DNA from: Trichomonas vaginalis G3
Taxonomy: Eukaryota > Parabasalia > Trichomonadida > Trichomonadidae
NCBI RefSeq assembly: GCF_026262505.1
Contig: NC_067208.1
Span: forward strand, 5,093,962 to 5,157,961
Direction: 5' to 3'
DNA length: 64,000 nt
Shown here: piece by piece, positions 29,258 through 37,193 of the stretch
How the letters are laid out: each line of letters starts with the position of its first letter
Numbering within the stretch: the first letter of the stretch is position 1
Made by a program: the position numbers and the translations under genes
The notes under the pieces: model-generated
What the model saw: the letters and a program-made list of their open reading frames with translations, nothing else
Told to the model about the DNA's origin: nothing
The model's database searches: none

Positions 29258-31882
29258 TCAGAACTTCAACTTACGAATAAAGCTTGTTTTAGTCGTTATT
29301 GAGAAGTTAAACTTCTCTTCAAAGCAAGGTTGACATGACTTACATAAGTCAAATCCAATCTCTTGACCGTCATAAAGTGCTTTGTAAAGTTTCATTAAAC
29401 TGAACTCAGAGTCTTTGTCATATGTTCCTTGCGGAACCATTAAACCTTTATCTTCATCATAGAAACACTGAACAGAGTCAGGAAACATTTCATTAGCGGT
29501 TAAAGCAATAACATCTTGCTTCACGCCTTTCATTCTGCAGTGAAATGCAACTTCATTTAAATCATTCGTGAGTAAGTCTATGTAAGTCTTCTTTCCACAA
29601 AATATTGACTTGTATGCTAAACTTTGTTTATCTTTTGTGATTTCTGCAAAGTCGCTATGAAATTGACCAAGGTTTTTACCAATGAGAACTCTTCCATAAC
29701 GTTTCTCAAACTCTTCAGCTAAACGAGGGATATCTTCATTGTAGAGATGCATACTGTCCGTATCGCTATAAAAGATGTCCATTCCTAAGTCCTCAGCAGT
29801 ACAGAATACTTCACACATTATTCTCTTCGACATAGACAGAATGTTAACACCAAGTGGACAGAAGTTAAAGTGTCTGCAAATGCTTTTCGTTAGCTTGAAA
29901 ATAGTTTTATCTGAACCATCCAAACCTTCGAACTTCACTATATGGTTGTAGTTTCTGATGGCATATCTTATAGCATCTTTGTCATCTACTATGGTTATTT
30001 TTGACTCAATAGGAGATAGAATAGTTTTGCCATAAATACTGTTCAGAATGAGCTTTATATTTTCTTGCAAAGGATTTCCTTCTTTCTTATACTTTAACCT
30101 TAACTCAAACAACTTCTTTACTTCATCTCTTATTCTAATATCTCTGTTTCCATCGTAATAGTATCCTTGCAACACTTCACATTTGACACCTTGATATTTT
30201 ATGAGGTCTTGTAATGTTATATGGTCAACATACATTAAACAGCAAGTGTTTGAACTTCTGGGAACGTTAAGTTCTGGATTTAGTTCAGGGTCACAAACTA
30301 TTAAAGGAAAGTGTCTATGTATTCCAATCTCTGTTATCTTAATGAGAACAAAGAAGCCAGACATAAACTTTTCACCAATGGGTTCCTTTTGGTCGTCATC
30401 GAATAAATGCTTTAACAAATATTCAGAACTTAACATCTCATCCTTCATAACCTTTGGAATTCCTTCTAAAGTATAAAGTCTTGCTATAGCTGATGGATAT
30501 AATGAAACAGCGTCGAAGTCAGCAATGAGTTTCTTTTCGCTCTTTTGTTTAATGTTATCTGACAGCATACATCTTCCACCTTGAATACAGCGTGAAATAA
30601 ATTCTCTTGGTTTATTTGAGAGATCATATAAATTTCCATTCGGGAAGTACACTCTGTTCTCAAACAATTTGTTAGCAATTGAACAAATACTAACGTAGTC
30701 ATAAACGTTTAAATCAAATTCTTTCAATATGTCATTGCGGAACTTAACAAAACCTTCTCTTAAAATTCTTACATCTTGTTTGCAATAAAATGAGCTATAT
30801 TTTTCTAAATCGAAATGGTTTTCATCTATCCTGCAACCTTTGATGGAATCTATGTTTTTCATGAATGTATCTGCATCCTTGACAAACTTACATGCTTCAG
30901 AAATGACACCAGTTCTGTTGTCATTTGCTAACAAAACACTGCTGTAGTAGTTGTATGGAAATACTTCTTTCGGTCCTGTTTGTAAGTTAAACATAGCAGG
31001 AAATAGTTTAAGCTTCTTATTTATAACACTGTAAGAGTCTTTTATAATAATTGCCCTTCCTTTATATAAGCCAGTTATTTGCATTGTTCGTGAACCTTTA
31101 ATGATGGGAGTTCCTTTCACTTCTGTCATGTGTCTTAAGATGAAGTTTATATCATAACCGAGGTTATGGAAATATATTAAACTCTTGTCAGGAAGTCGTT
31201 CCAAAAATTCTGTTGCACAGTTCTGACCCCAAATGCTTTCACTCACTGAACCATCTTCACTGTCGTAACAGATGTTAAAAGCTTTATGAAAGCCGTCTGT
31301 GCTACACTCAAAGTCAGCAAAGAAAACATGCTCAGGAATGAACTTACATTTAGCTTTATTTACTTCTTTTGACTCTGCTTTCTTCTTCAGTTGTACACAA
31401 TACTTTGGAGCATATGTCAAATCTTTAAATGGTGCAAGGTTCTGTTTATATAAGTCAGTCGTATATGTGAAAAGTTCTCCATAAGAAATAGGTTCGAAAT
31501 ATTTGCACTCCCACAATGTTTTCATAACATCCCATAGCGGTGTAGTTCTATCCATGCGAACTACATATTTATCTTCTCTCTTTGTATAAATCTTCATCTG
31601 TTTCTCAATGTTCATTCCACCACACTCCTTCAAGATTTCTATATAGTTGCGAATGAAATATGTTGTCATTGGTAATCTTTCATTTAGCATGTAGTGGTCT
31701 TCAACAAGAAGTAAGTCAATAGTTCGAACAGTTTCACATTCTTTTGGTATATATCTCTTTATTTCATTATGTCTTGAGTCATTGAAATAACCAATGGTAA
31801 CATTAAATGCTATACCAGTTGCGTCAGAAATTTCTTGTACTTTACTTTGAGGAAAGTCTCTAACACGAATGACTTCTCTCAT
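29258..31882 (-). CDS. Protein-primed type B DNA polymerase of Polinton B (874 aa)
   Basis: A whole open frame with the full set of family landmarks: exonuclease (residues ~185 FFADFEC; YFHNLGYDINFIL; YCKQDVRIL), GGRCML, palm motifs DFDAVSLYPS, KLILNSIYG and FYSDTDS, and a late FCGKKTY. Protein-primed polymerases of this kind copy linear DNA from its ends, in line with the element's TIRs. It starts four bases inside the preceding short frame (ATGA overlap), and no upstream A/T-rich motif is seen at this start, so it may be expressed from an upstream transcript. It lacks the HNH module of the polymerase of A. Confidence 0.95.
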   Translation of the reverse strand: MREVIRVRDFPQSKVQEISDATGIAFNVTIGYFNDSRHNEIKRYIPKECETVRTIDLLLVEDHYMLNERLPMTTYFIRNYIEILKECGGMNIEKQMKIYTKREDKYVVRMDRTTPLWDVMKTLWECKYFEPISYGELFTYTTDLYKQNLAPFKDLTYAPKYCVQLKKKAESKEVNKAKCKFIPEHVFFADFECSTDGFHKAFNICYDSEDGSVSESIWGQNCATEFLERLPDKSLIYFHNLGYDINFILRHMTEVKGTPIIKGSRTMQITGLYKGRAIIIKDSYSVINKKLKLFPAMFNLQTGPKEVFPYNYYSSVLLANDNRTGVISEACKFVKDADTFMKNIDSIKGCRIDENHFDLEKYSSFYCKQDVRILREGFVKFRNDILKEFDLNVYDYVSICSIANKLFENRVYFPNGNLYDLSNKPREFISRCIQGGRCMLSDNIKQKSEKKLIADFDAVSLYPSAIARLYTLEGIPKVMKDEMLSSEYLLKHLFDDDQKEPIGEKFMSGFFVLIKITEIGIHRHFPLIVCDPELNPELNVPRSSNTCCLMYVDHITLQDLIKYQGVKCEVLQGYYYDGNRDIRIRDEVKKLFELRLKYKKEGNPLQENIKLILNSIYGKTILSPIESKITIVDDKDAIRYAIRNYNHIVKFEGLDGSDKTIFKLTKSICRHFNFCPLGVNILSMSKRIMCEVFCTAEDLGMDIFYSDTDSMHLYNEDIPRLAEEFEKRYGRVLIGKNLGQFHSDFAEITKDKQSLAYKSIFCGKKTYIDLLTNDLNEVAFHCRMKGVKQDVIALTANEMFPDSVQCFYDEDKGLMVPQGTYDKDSEFSLMKLYKALYDGQEIGFDLCKSCQPCFEEKFNFSITTKTSFIRKLKF

Positions 31883-33035
31883 GTGTCAATAGTTTCTTCA
31901 TTTACTCCAGCCTGAATGCAAGCATAAACGAAGCAGTTATCTTCTGTCATAAGTGTTGCAGTTCTTTTGTTCAGTTCATTGAAGATTTGGTAGCGTTCAA
32001 GATTTATAGGTAATGTGCAAAGATACTTCCAGAACTGACCGCTTCTCTTCTTATAAAACTTCTTTTCACCATTATCTTTCCAAAAGCTTTCTATAAGTGC
32101 TGGGTTTCCTGTTTGCTTAAGAGCTTCCAAAATGGCTTTCTGGTCATTTGTCAGTGTGCTTTCATCTCTATATGGTCTCTTTTTTTGGTTTGCCTTTCTT
32201 TACATCTGACATCGTTAAGCCTTCATATTCTGTTAAATCATACATCTTTATTTCAGTAAGATTCTTTATGTTTGTCAAGAAGAAGTCATAGTGCATTTCA
32301 ACAATACCTGCAGCATTTGCTTCTATCTCTGATATAAAGTTCTCCTTCAAGAGCTGATGTAGTAATGTTCCAATATTATTGAGGTTTAACAGAACATTCA
32401 TACTTTCCACCAAGTTTATAACATACCATCCATCTTTGTTGGGAGTTTATTTTAATCTTCTCTAAGAGTCTCATGAAAACCTTACCGAAATGTTTGTGTA
32501 AGTAGTCTCTGTTTGGTTCATCTAAAGCTTCGATGTTAAAGTCAATGAGTCTATTGCCTGACTTCACATTTCTCTTCCTATTCTCTTCATCTTTCTTTAA
32601 CCATCTCTCACCTTCTTTTGGTTTGTCGTCAATGGAACGAATGACATCGTTAGCTTTGCGAACTTGTTCTATAGCGCTCTTAAACATCTCTCTTCTCTGT
32701 TGTTTCAGTGTGTCGTCTCTTCTTCTTGTTTCACCAACGTTTGCATTTGTTATGTCAAACATTTCTCTTCTTACTTCATGAGGTACTGAACGTCTATGAT
32801 ATAAGTCAATAGCAACGTCATTTAAAGGAAATGCTCTTGCATGGACTTCGTCCTCGCCGCGTTGCGGCTTTATGAACTCATGAATTCTATCATAACTTAT
32901 TGCACCATTATAGTCATTGAGGATGTCAGTGAGTGCTTTTTTGTTTGTTGCGTAATGTTTTGCAACATCTATGTTAGCTTCTGTAAGAAGTTGTTTTATT
33001 TCCGAGTGTTCTAACTTAGACAACTTCCGATACAT
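31879..33035 (-). pseudogene. Gene upstream of the polymerase, Polinton B (broken)
   Basis: The leftward region ahead of the polymerase starts MYRKLSKLEHSEIKQLL and carries an EF-hand-like turn (DYNGAISYDRIHEFI), which recalls the 333-residue protein of A in the same place, followed by a basic, Arg-rich stretch. Further down it has CFVYACIQAGVNEE, a motif often seen just ahead of polymerases in related elements. The region looks interrupted. A paired GC hairpin (32843-32868) sits inside it. Confidence 0.55.
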
Positions 33036-33127
33036 CTTTAGTAGGAAATAAAAAAATATTTTTTTTGAAAAAATTAGATTAGATTTTTTAAAGTTATTTT
33101 TCAAAATAATTTAATATTTTTATTTTA

Positions 33128-33601
33128 ATGAAACACATGCAAGATTGCAAGTTCTTTTCATACAATGCTCTCGCTACTGCCATCAAGAATGAGTTCAATA
33201 ATGCTTCAAATGTTAATGTTATCTTTAACAAGAAGTTTGTGAAAGAATCTAAGTTTGGTCAGTATGTCAGACCATTAGCTATCGTCATTGACCGCAAACG
33301 TTATACTTCACAAGAGTTAGCAGTAGTTTTGAAACAAAAGAGTTTCTTCGTGAATGTCAAAGATACTCATTATACTGTTATAAAGAACTCTAACGTTGAC
33401 TTCTTCAGTATTGCTATGAATCTTTCCGAACAGAAAGAATATAAGAAGGGTGAAACATCTGTGAAATATTATCCTTCATCTCTGAAGACAATAACGAACA
33501 AAGATGTCATACAGAAATTCTTACCAAAGGTTGAAGAAGCTTCTATTGACATTGACGAAGGAAGTGAAATGGTTGAAGAAATAGACCCTGAAGCTATTTA
33601 A
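33128..33601 (+). CDS. 157-aa protein of Polinton B, unrecognised
   Basis: Whole frame after TTTTTATTTTAATG. Mixed alpha/beta (FFSYNALATAIKNEFNNAS, YVRPLAIVIDRKRYTSQELAVVLKQKSFF), with an acidic end (EEASIDIDEGSEMVEEIDPE). No family recognised. It is divergent from the pre-polymerase gene across a ~90-base AT-rich spacer, and convergent with the KilA-N/DUF3627 gene 19 bases away. Confidence 0.6.
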   Translation: MKHMQDCKFFSYNALATAIKNEFNNASNVNVIFNKKFVKESKFGQYVRPLAIVIDRKRYTSQELAVVLKQKSFFVNVKDTHYTVIKNSNVDFFSIAMNLSEQKEYKKGETSVKYYPSSLKTITNKDVIQKFLPKVEEASIDIDEGSEMVEEIDPEAI

Positions 33602-33619
33602 GCAAAAATATATTTTTGT

Positions 33620-34447
33620 TCATTCTTCCTCTTTGAAGTTATCGAAATATTCTGTTATTTTTTCCTTCAGTAATGGTAAGTCTTCTTTGAATGTAAGTAT
33701 TGTGCAACCTTTGATGTCATAGTGTGTTTGAGGAAGAGTATTTTTGACAATTTCCTTTATTTGCTCATTCGGTGTCATTGAAATCGGTAAGTTTTCACGA
33801 TAGAACCAGTTTCTATCAGATTTATATATCTTAGCTAAGTCATAAAAGCTCTTGTTGTTTCTTCTCACTAAATGCAACATAACCATATCTTTATCTTCTT
33901 CTTTCTCCAACTCTTCAGTATATATCATATACTTATAACTCTTTTCCTTTCCTTTTGGTACCGAACGCGGTATTCTTTTCTGTATGCTTTTGTCTTTGGA
34001 TTCAATGACTTCATCTTTTGCTTGAAGTTTCTTTTCCATCTCTCCACGTTCTGCTTTATATAGTTCATCTAACATCATGAAAATATAACAAGCATAACGA
34101 GGTGAAGCCCACATTGCTACAGCATTTACTAAAAGTCTATGAATATAATAACCTTTCAAACCAGGAGCCAAATTCTTGCGATTTTCGTACGGAATCTCTT
34201 CTCTCGGTTTTCCGAGGGAAGCAATCATATGAGGAAATTCTTCTAAAAGTTCTTTTGTCTGTTGGTTTTCAAACCAATGATATGCTTGCTTTGTAGAACG
34301 AAGAGCATTCATTATACTTTGCATTTGGTACATGTCATCTTTGACCGAACGAATGAGGCGAAGTTGTTTGTTATATTGTATGTATTCGTATTCTTCATTT
34401 ATGGCTTCATGAACGATAGCAGTTGTTGTGTTCTCTAATGTTGACAT
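33620..34447 (-). CDS. KilA-N/DUF3627-type protein, Polinton B (~276 aa)
   Basis: Likely starts MSTLENTTTAIVHEA. Central part GLKGYYIHRLLVNAVAMWASPRYACYIFMMLDELY matches the second half of a KilA-N domain; a Lys/Glu linker follows (KKLQAKDEVIESKDKSIQ), then SYKYMIYTEELE, YDLAKIYKSDRNWFYRENLPISM and THYDIKGCTI, as in the DUF3627-like C-terminal part seen after KilA-N in large DNA viruses. A DNA-binding regulator is likely. The first third is duplicated almost exactly in the cassette of element A (13757-14040). Confidence 0.75.
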   Translation of the reverse strand: MSTLENTTTAIVHEAINEEYEYIQYNKQLRLIRSVKDDMYQMQSIMNALRSTKQAYHWFENQQTKELLEEFPHMIASLGKPREEIPYENRKNLAPGLKGYYIHRLLVNAVAMWASPRYACYIFMMLDELYKAERGEMEKKLQAKDEVIESKDKSIQKRIPRSVPKGKEKSYKYMIYTEELEKEEDKDMVMLHLVRRNNKSFYDLAKIYKSDRNWFYRENLPISMTPNEQIKEIVKNTLPQTHYDIKGCTILTFKEDLPLLKEKITEYFDNFKEEE

Positions 34448-34465
34448 TTCTGTTCTTACATACAA

Positions 34466-35219
34466 AATAAAAAAAATAAATAAAAATAAAACTAACTTTA
34501 TTTTTCTGTGTTAAAGAAATGTTAAAAATTCATGGTTACATATGTGAAAAGAAGTCACGAACAAATGAAGGTCATAAGATTCAGCACATAATTCTGAATT
34601 GAATGGTGTGTCATACATGTCAAACCGTCAAGAATTGAAGGAGATACGAGGCTATAAAGATTTTGGATATTTTCTGACACACACCCTGAAGGAAAAGTGA
34701 CAAAACACGACGATAGAAAAGTGACAAAATGAGAGAAAGTTGTTCCCCGACCAAAATGCAATCATGTTGAAAAGTGACATTTGTAAAGTTGGACGATAGG
34801 ATTTCCTGAAAAAGTGCAAGACTTGTCTTGAATCAGGACAAGATTTGTCTTGAAAAAATACAAGACTTGTTCTGAAAAAATACAAGACTTGTCTTGAATC
34901 AGGACAATTGTTCTCAAATTTGAGAACTTTACAAGAAAAACTGACTAAAAAGTGCAAGTCTTGTTCTGAATCAGGACAAGATTTGTCTTGAAAAAATACA
35001 AGACTTGTTCTGAAAAAATACAAGACTTGTCCTGATTCAAGACAAAACTTTACAAAATGTAAACTTTACATAACCGTTTCTATCGTACATGATATTTAGT
35101 TGACATTGTAAACTATCTTCATGTAAAGTATGGCGGTTTGAAACCGTCAGGAACCTTCACTTTTTTTGACGAAGTGCGAATCTTCACTTCGTGTCATGAT
35201 GCAAAAATAATGAGTTCAT
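34466..35219. repeat. Palindrome array between KilA-N genes (Polinton B)
   Basis: A 750-base non-coding gap holding about nine copies of the dyad CAAGAC-tt-GTCTTG and close variants (perfect at 34817-34830 and 34883-34896; variants at 34839, 34861, 34954, 34975, 34998, 35019), plus the perfect 16-bp palindrome TTCTCAAATTTGAGAA at 34911-34926. The first ~95 bases of the array recur after ~138 bases, so it grew by duplication. It looks like a cluster of protein-binding sites, for example for the flanking KilA-N proteins or a replication origin. Confidence 0.75.
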
Positions 35220-35885
35220 TTACTCACAATATTTTTGTACAAAACGACCCCAAACTTTTAACTTCTTTTCTGCAGCTTCTAATGCTATCTTAGCGAGTTC
35301 ATATTCTCTAAATTCTCTCTTTAAATCTTCTTGTTCCCATTGGTCTAGTTCGTATGGAGAATCTCTATAATCATAACATATCTCACGTTCATGTTCTAAT
35401 TGTTTTTCATGCATTTTTCTAACTTCTTGTTCGAACAAAGGTTTAGCATTCTCTACTGTATCTTCGAGTTCTTCTTCATCTAACTTCTCATGAACTTTCT
35501 TGTCTATGGAGTCCATAATATCTTTGACATAAAATGCATACTTTACAGAGCACCATTCAGCAACAAAATGAACGAAGTCAGGATGTATGTAAATACCTTT
35601 GAATTCATTTATAACACCCTTAGTAAGCTCATAAAATGCTTGTTTTGAGGTCGAGCCACTTTTGGCTCGACCGTATTCTTTCAACCAAAACTCAAGAATT
35701 TCCTGCATTTTAGCACTATTGAGAAAGCTGTTTAAATGGTTTAACTTTCCTGCTTCTCTTGCCATCTTTGTTGCATTAATGTAACCATCCTTGTCTCTAC
35801 GTAAGACTTCAATACCGTTATAAGTGCCTTTTGTGAATGTTTCGCCATTAGATTTGTTAGTGAATGTTTTTGCTTCGACTGACAT
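35220..35885 (-). CDS. KilA-N domain protein, Polinton B (221 aa)
   Basis: Residues ~25-120 are a canonical KilA-N domain: GIEVLRRDKDGYINATKMAREAGK, HLNSFLNS, GRAKSGSTSKQAFYELTKG, GIYIHPDFVHFVAEWCSVKYAFYVKDIM. The C-terminal 90 residues are an acidic/basic coiled coil (KKVHEKLDEEELED, KLEHEREI). KilA-N proteins bind DNA and are typical of large DNA viruses and phages. Fragments of the same gene are in the cassette of element A. AAATAAAACTAACG precedes the gene on its strand. Confidence 0.85.
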   Translation of the reverse strand: MSVEAKTFTNKSNGETFTKGTYNGIEVLRRDKDGYINATKMAREAGKLNHLNSFLNSAKMQEILEFWLKEYGRAKSGSTSKQAFYELTKGVINEFKGIYIHPDFVHFVAEWCSVKYAFYVKDIMDSIDKKVHEKLDEEELEDTVENAKPLFEQEVRKMHEKQLEHEREICYDYRDSPYELDQWEQEDLKREFREYELAKIALEAAEKKLKVWGRFVQKYCE

Positions 35886-35980
35886 TTCTGTTCTTACCTA
35901 CAAGATAAAAAGTTAGAAAAAAATAAAACTAACGTTATTTTTCTATCATTAAGAAATACATGAAAATTCATTATTTTTGT

Positions 35981-36015
35981 TCATGGGCTATGCCCCGCCG
36001 CTTTGCGTCTTTATG
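35981..36015. terminator. Paired GC hairpin after integrase gene (Polinton B)
   Basis: GGGC-tat-GCCC at 35985-35995 and an imperfect GCCGC-ttt-GCGTC beside it. Lies 3' of the integrase gene and 5' of the KilA-N gene, both leftward, so it could end the integrase transcript. Same type as at 29187 and 41097. Confidence 0.5.
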
Positions 36016-36088
36016 TTAAAATAAATGGTACCTTTAATGATATCATGACTGTTCTCGTTCATGTCTGATTTACATCTAATGAAAAAGT

Positions 36089-37174
36089 TTAGAAGAATTT
36101 TCTTATTCTTTCTGGCATATTTTTGTCTTTCCAGAACTCCCGCTCTAATGGTCCCAGATGTGTTGGCTTCGACTCTCTCAAGTTCTTAGATGATATAACA
36201 TCTTCAACGCCTCCTTCATATCTTACTTTATAAGTGTCATCGTTTGTGTTATAGCCAAGTATTTCAATAACCACTCCTCGCTTTGCTTTGTCAATGGTTT
36301 CAGCAAGTTTGCCATTACTACTTTCGACTAATTTATGACGAGGATAAAACGCAATAGAGTCGTCGGCAGCTTTTATAAGATATCCATTACCTTGCGTAGA
36401 GTCTACTATATAATAATTTCGACTTAACCTTAAACGTTTCTTTGTCAACGGTTTGTCGTCAAGAACTACACGAACTTTTGTACCAGGAATGAGTGTAAAT
36501 TGTCTTGAATTTCTGATATTTTGTGTTTGGCTTCGTTTCTTTTGTATATACTTTTCTTCTTGTTGTTGTGTCATTGAATTTGGTGTATGTCCTGTTGTAG
36601 AATGTGTTGAGGAATTATATACTTCGAGAAAGTGTTTCATTGTTTCTTCGGTAAAGTCTCGCTCTTGGTTTAAATCTCTGAGCGTTCTTATGAAGCGGTT
36701 AATGATACCGAGTATGTTATGGTTATGGTCTTCAGTAGTGTAGTGAGTTATGTTATGCTTAATGAGAAAATCTGTGATTTCATTGCTGAGGTATGCTGAA
36801 TCCTGGTCTGATGTTAAAGTACTTGGGTTATGTTCTGCTACAAACTTTTGTAAAACTCTTAACACTTCACGAGTTCCTTTATTTTTCATTGGATATGCAT
36901 ATGCTTTGCGAGTGTTAACATTAATGAAGATGAGGAATGGTTTATGTCCTCCTTTTCTGCTTTGAATGAGAGTGTCAAATTGGTATGCGTCAGGAGTGTT
37001 GGAGTAAATTGGTAAAAAGTAGTCGTAAGGGTTTATTTTTGTTTGATGTACAACATTTTTGTCAAAGAACCTTTTCACTTCAGCTCTGTTAGTAAATCCC
37101 CAACTCTTTGCAGCTTCATTGAACTTCTTAAATGACCTCCATGGATGTTGTTCGAATACTTCTTTCAAGCTCAT
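36089..37174 (-). CDS. Polinton B integrase, RVE plus chromodomain-like tail (361 aa)
   Basis: Residues ~60-205 form an rve core: YQFDTLIQSRKGGHKPFLIFINVNTRKAYAYP, LTSDQDSAYLS and INRFIRTLRDL. The C-terminal ~60 residues (RGVVIEILGYNTNDDTYKVRYEGGVEDVISSKNLRES) fit a chromodomain-like module that can steer insertion to marked chromatin. It would make the short target duplications seen at B's ends. A whole frame. Its last ~43 codons recur in the cassette of A (11133-11262). Confidence 0.9.
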   Translation of the reverse strand: MSLKEVFEQHPWRSFKKFNEAAKSWGFTNRAEVKRFFDKNVVHQTKINPYDYFLPIYSNTPDAYQFDTLIQSRKGGHKPFLIFINVNTRKAYAYPMKNKGTREVLRVLQKFVAEHNPSTLTSDQDSAYLSNEITDFLIKHNITHYTTEDHNHNILGIINRFIRTLRDLNQERDFTEETMKHFLEVYNSSTHSTTGHTPNSMTQQQEEKYIQKKRSQTQNIRNSRQFTLIPGTKVRVVLDDKPLTKKRLRLSRNYYIVDSTQGNGYLIKAADDSIAFYPRHKLVESSNGKLAETIDKAKRGVVIEILGYNTNDDTYKVRYEGGVEDVISSKNLRESKPTHLGPLEREFWKDKNMPERIRKFF

Positions 37175-37193
37175 TTATGTAAAGTTAAAGATT

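Noticed and set aside
34652-35023. Leftward open stretch over the palindrome array
   Set aside because: Its repetitive Phe/Asp/Lys sequence is just the translation of the DNA repeat; no start motif and no protein-like composition.
34817-35045. CRISPR-like array
   Set aside because: Repeats are 14-bp dyads with irregular spacing and no unique spacers, in a eukaryotic element; no cas genes.
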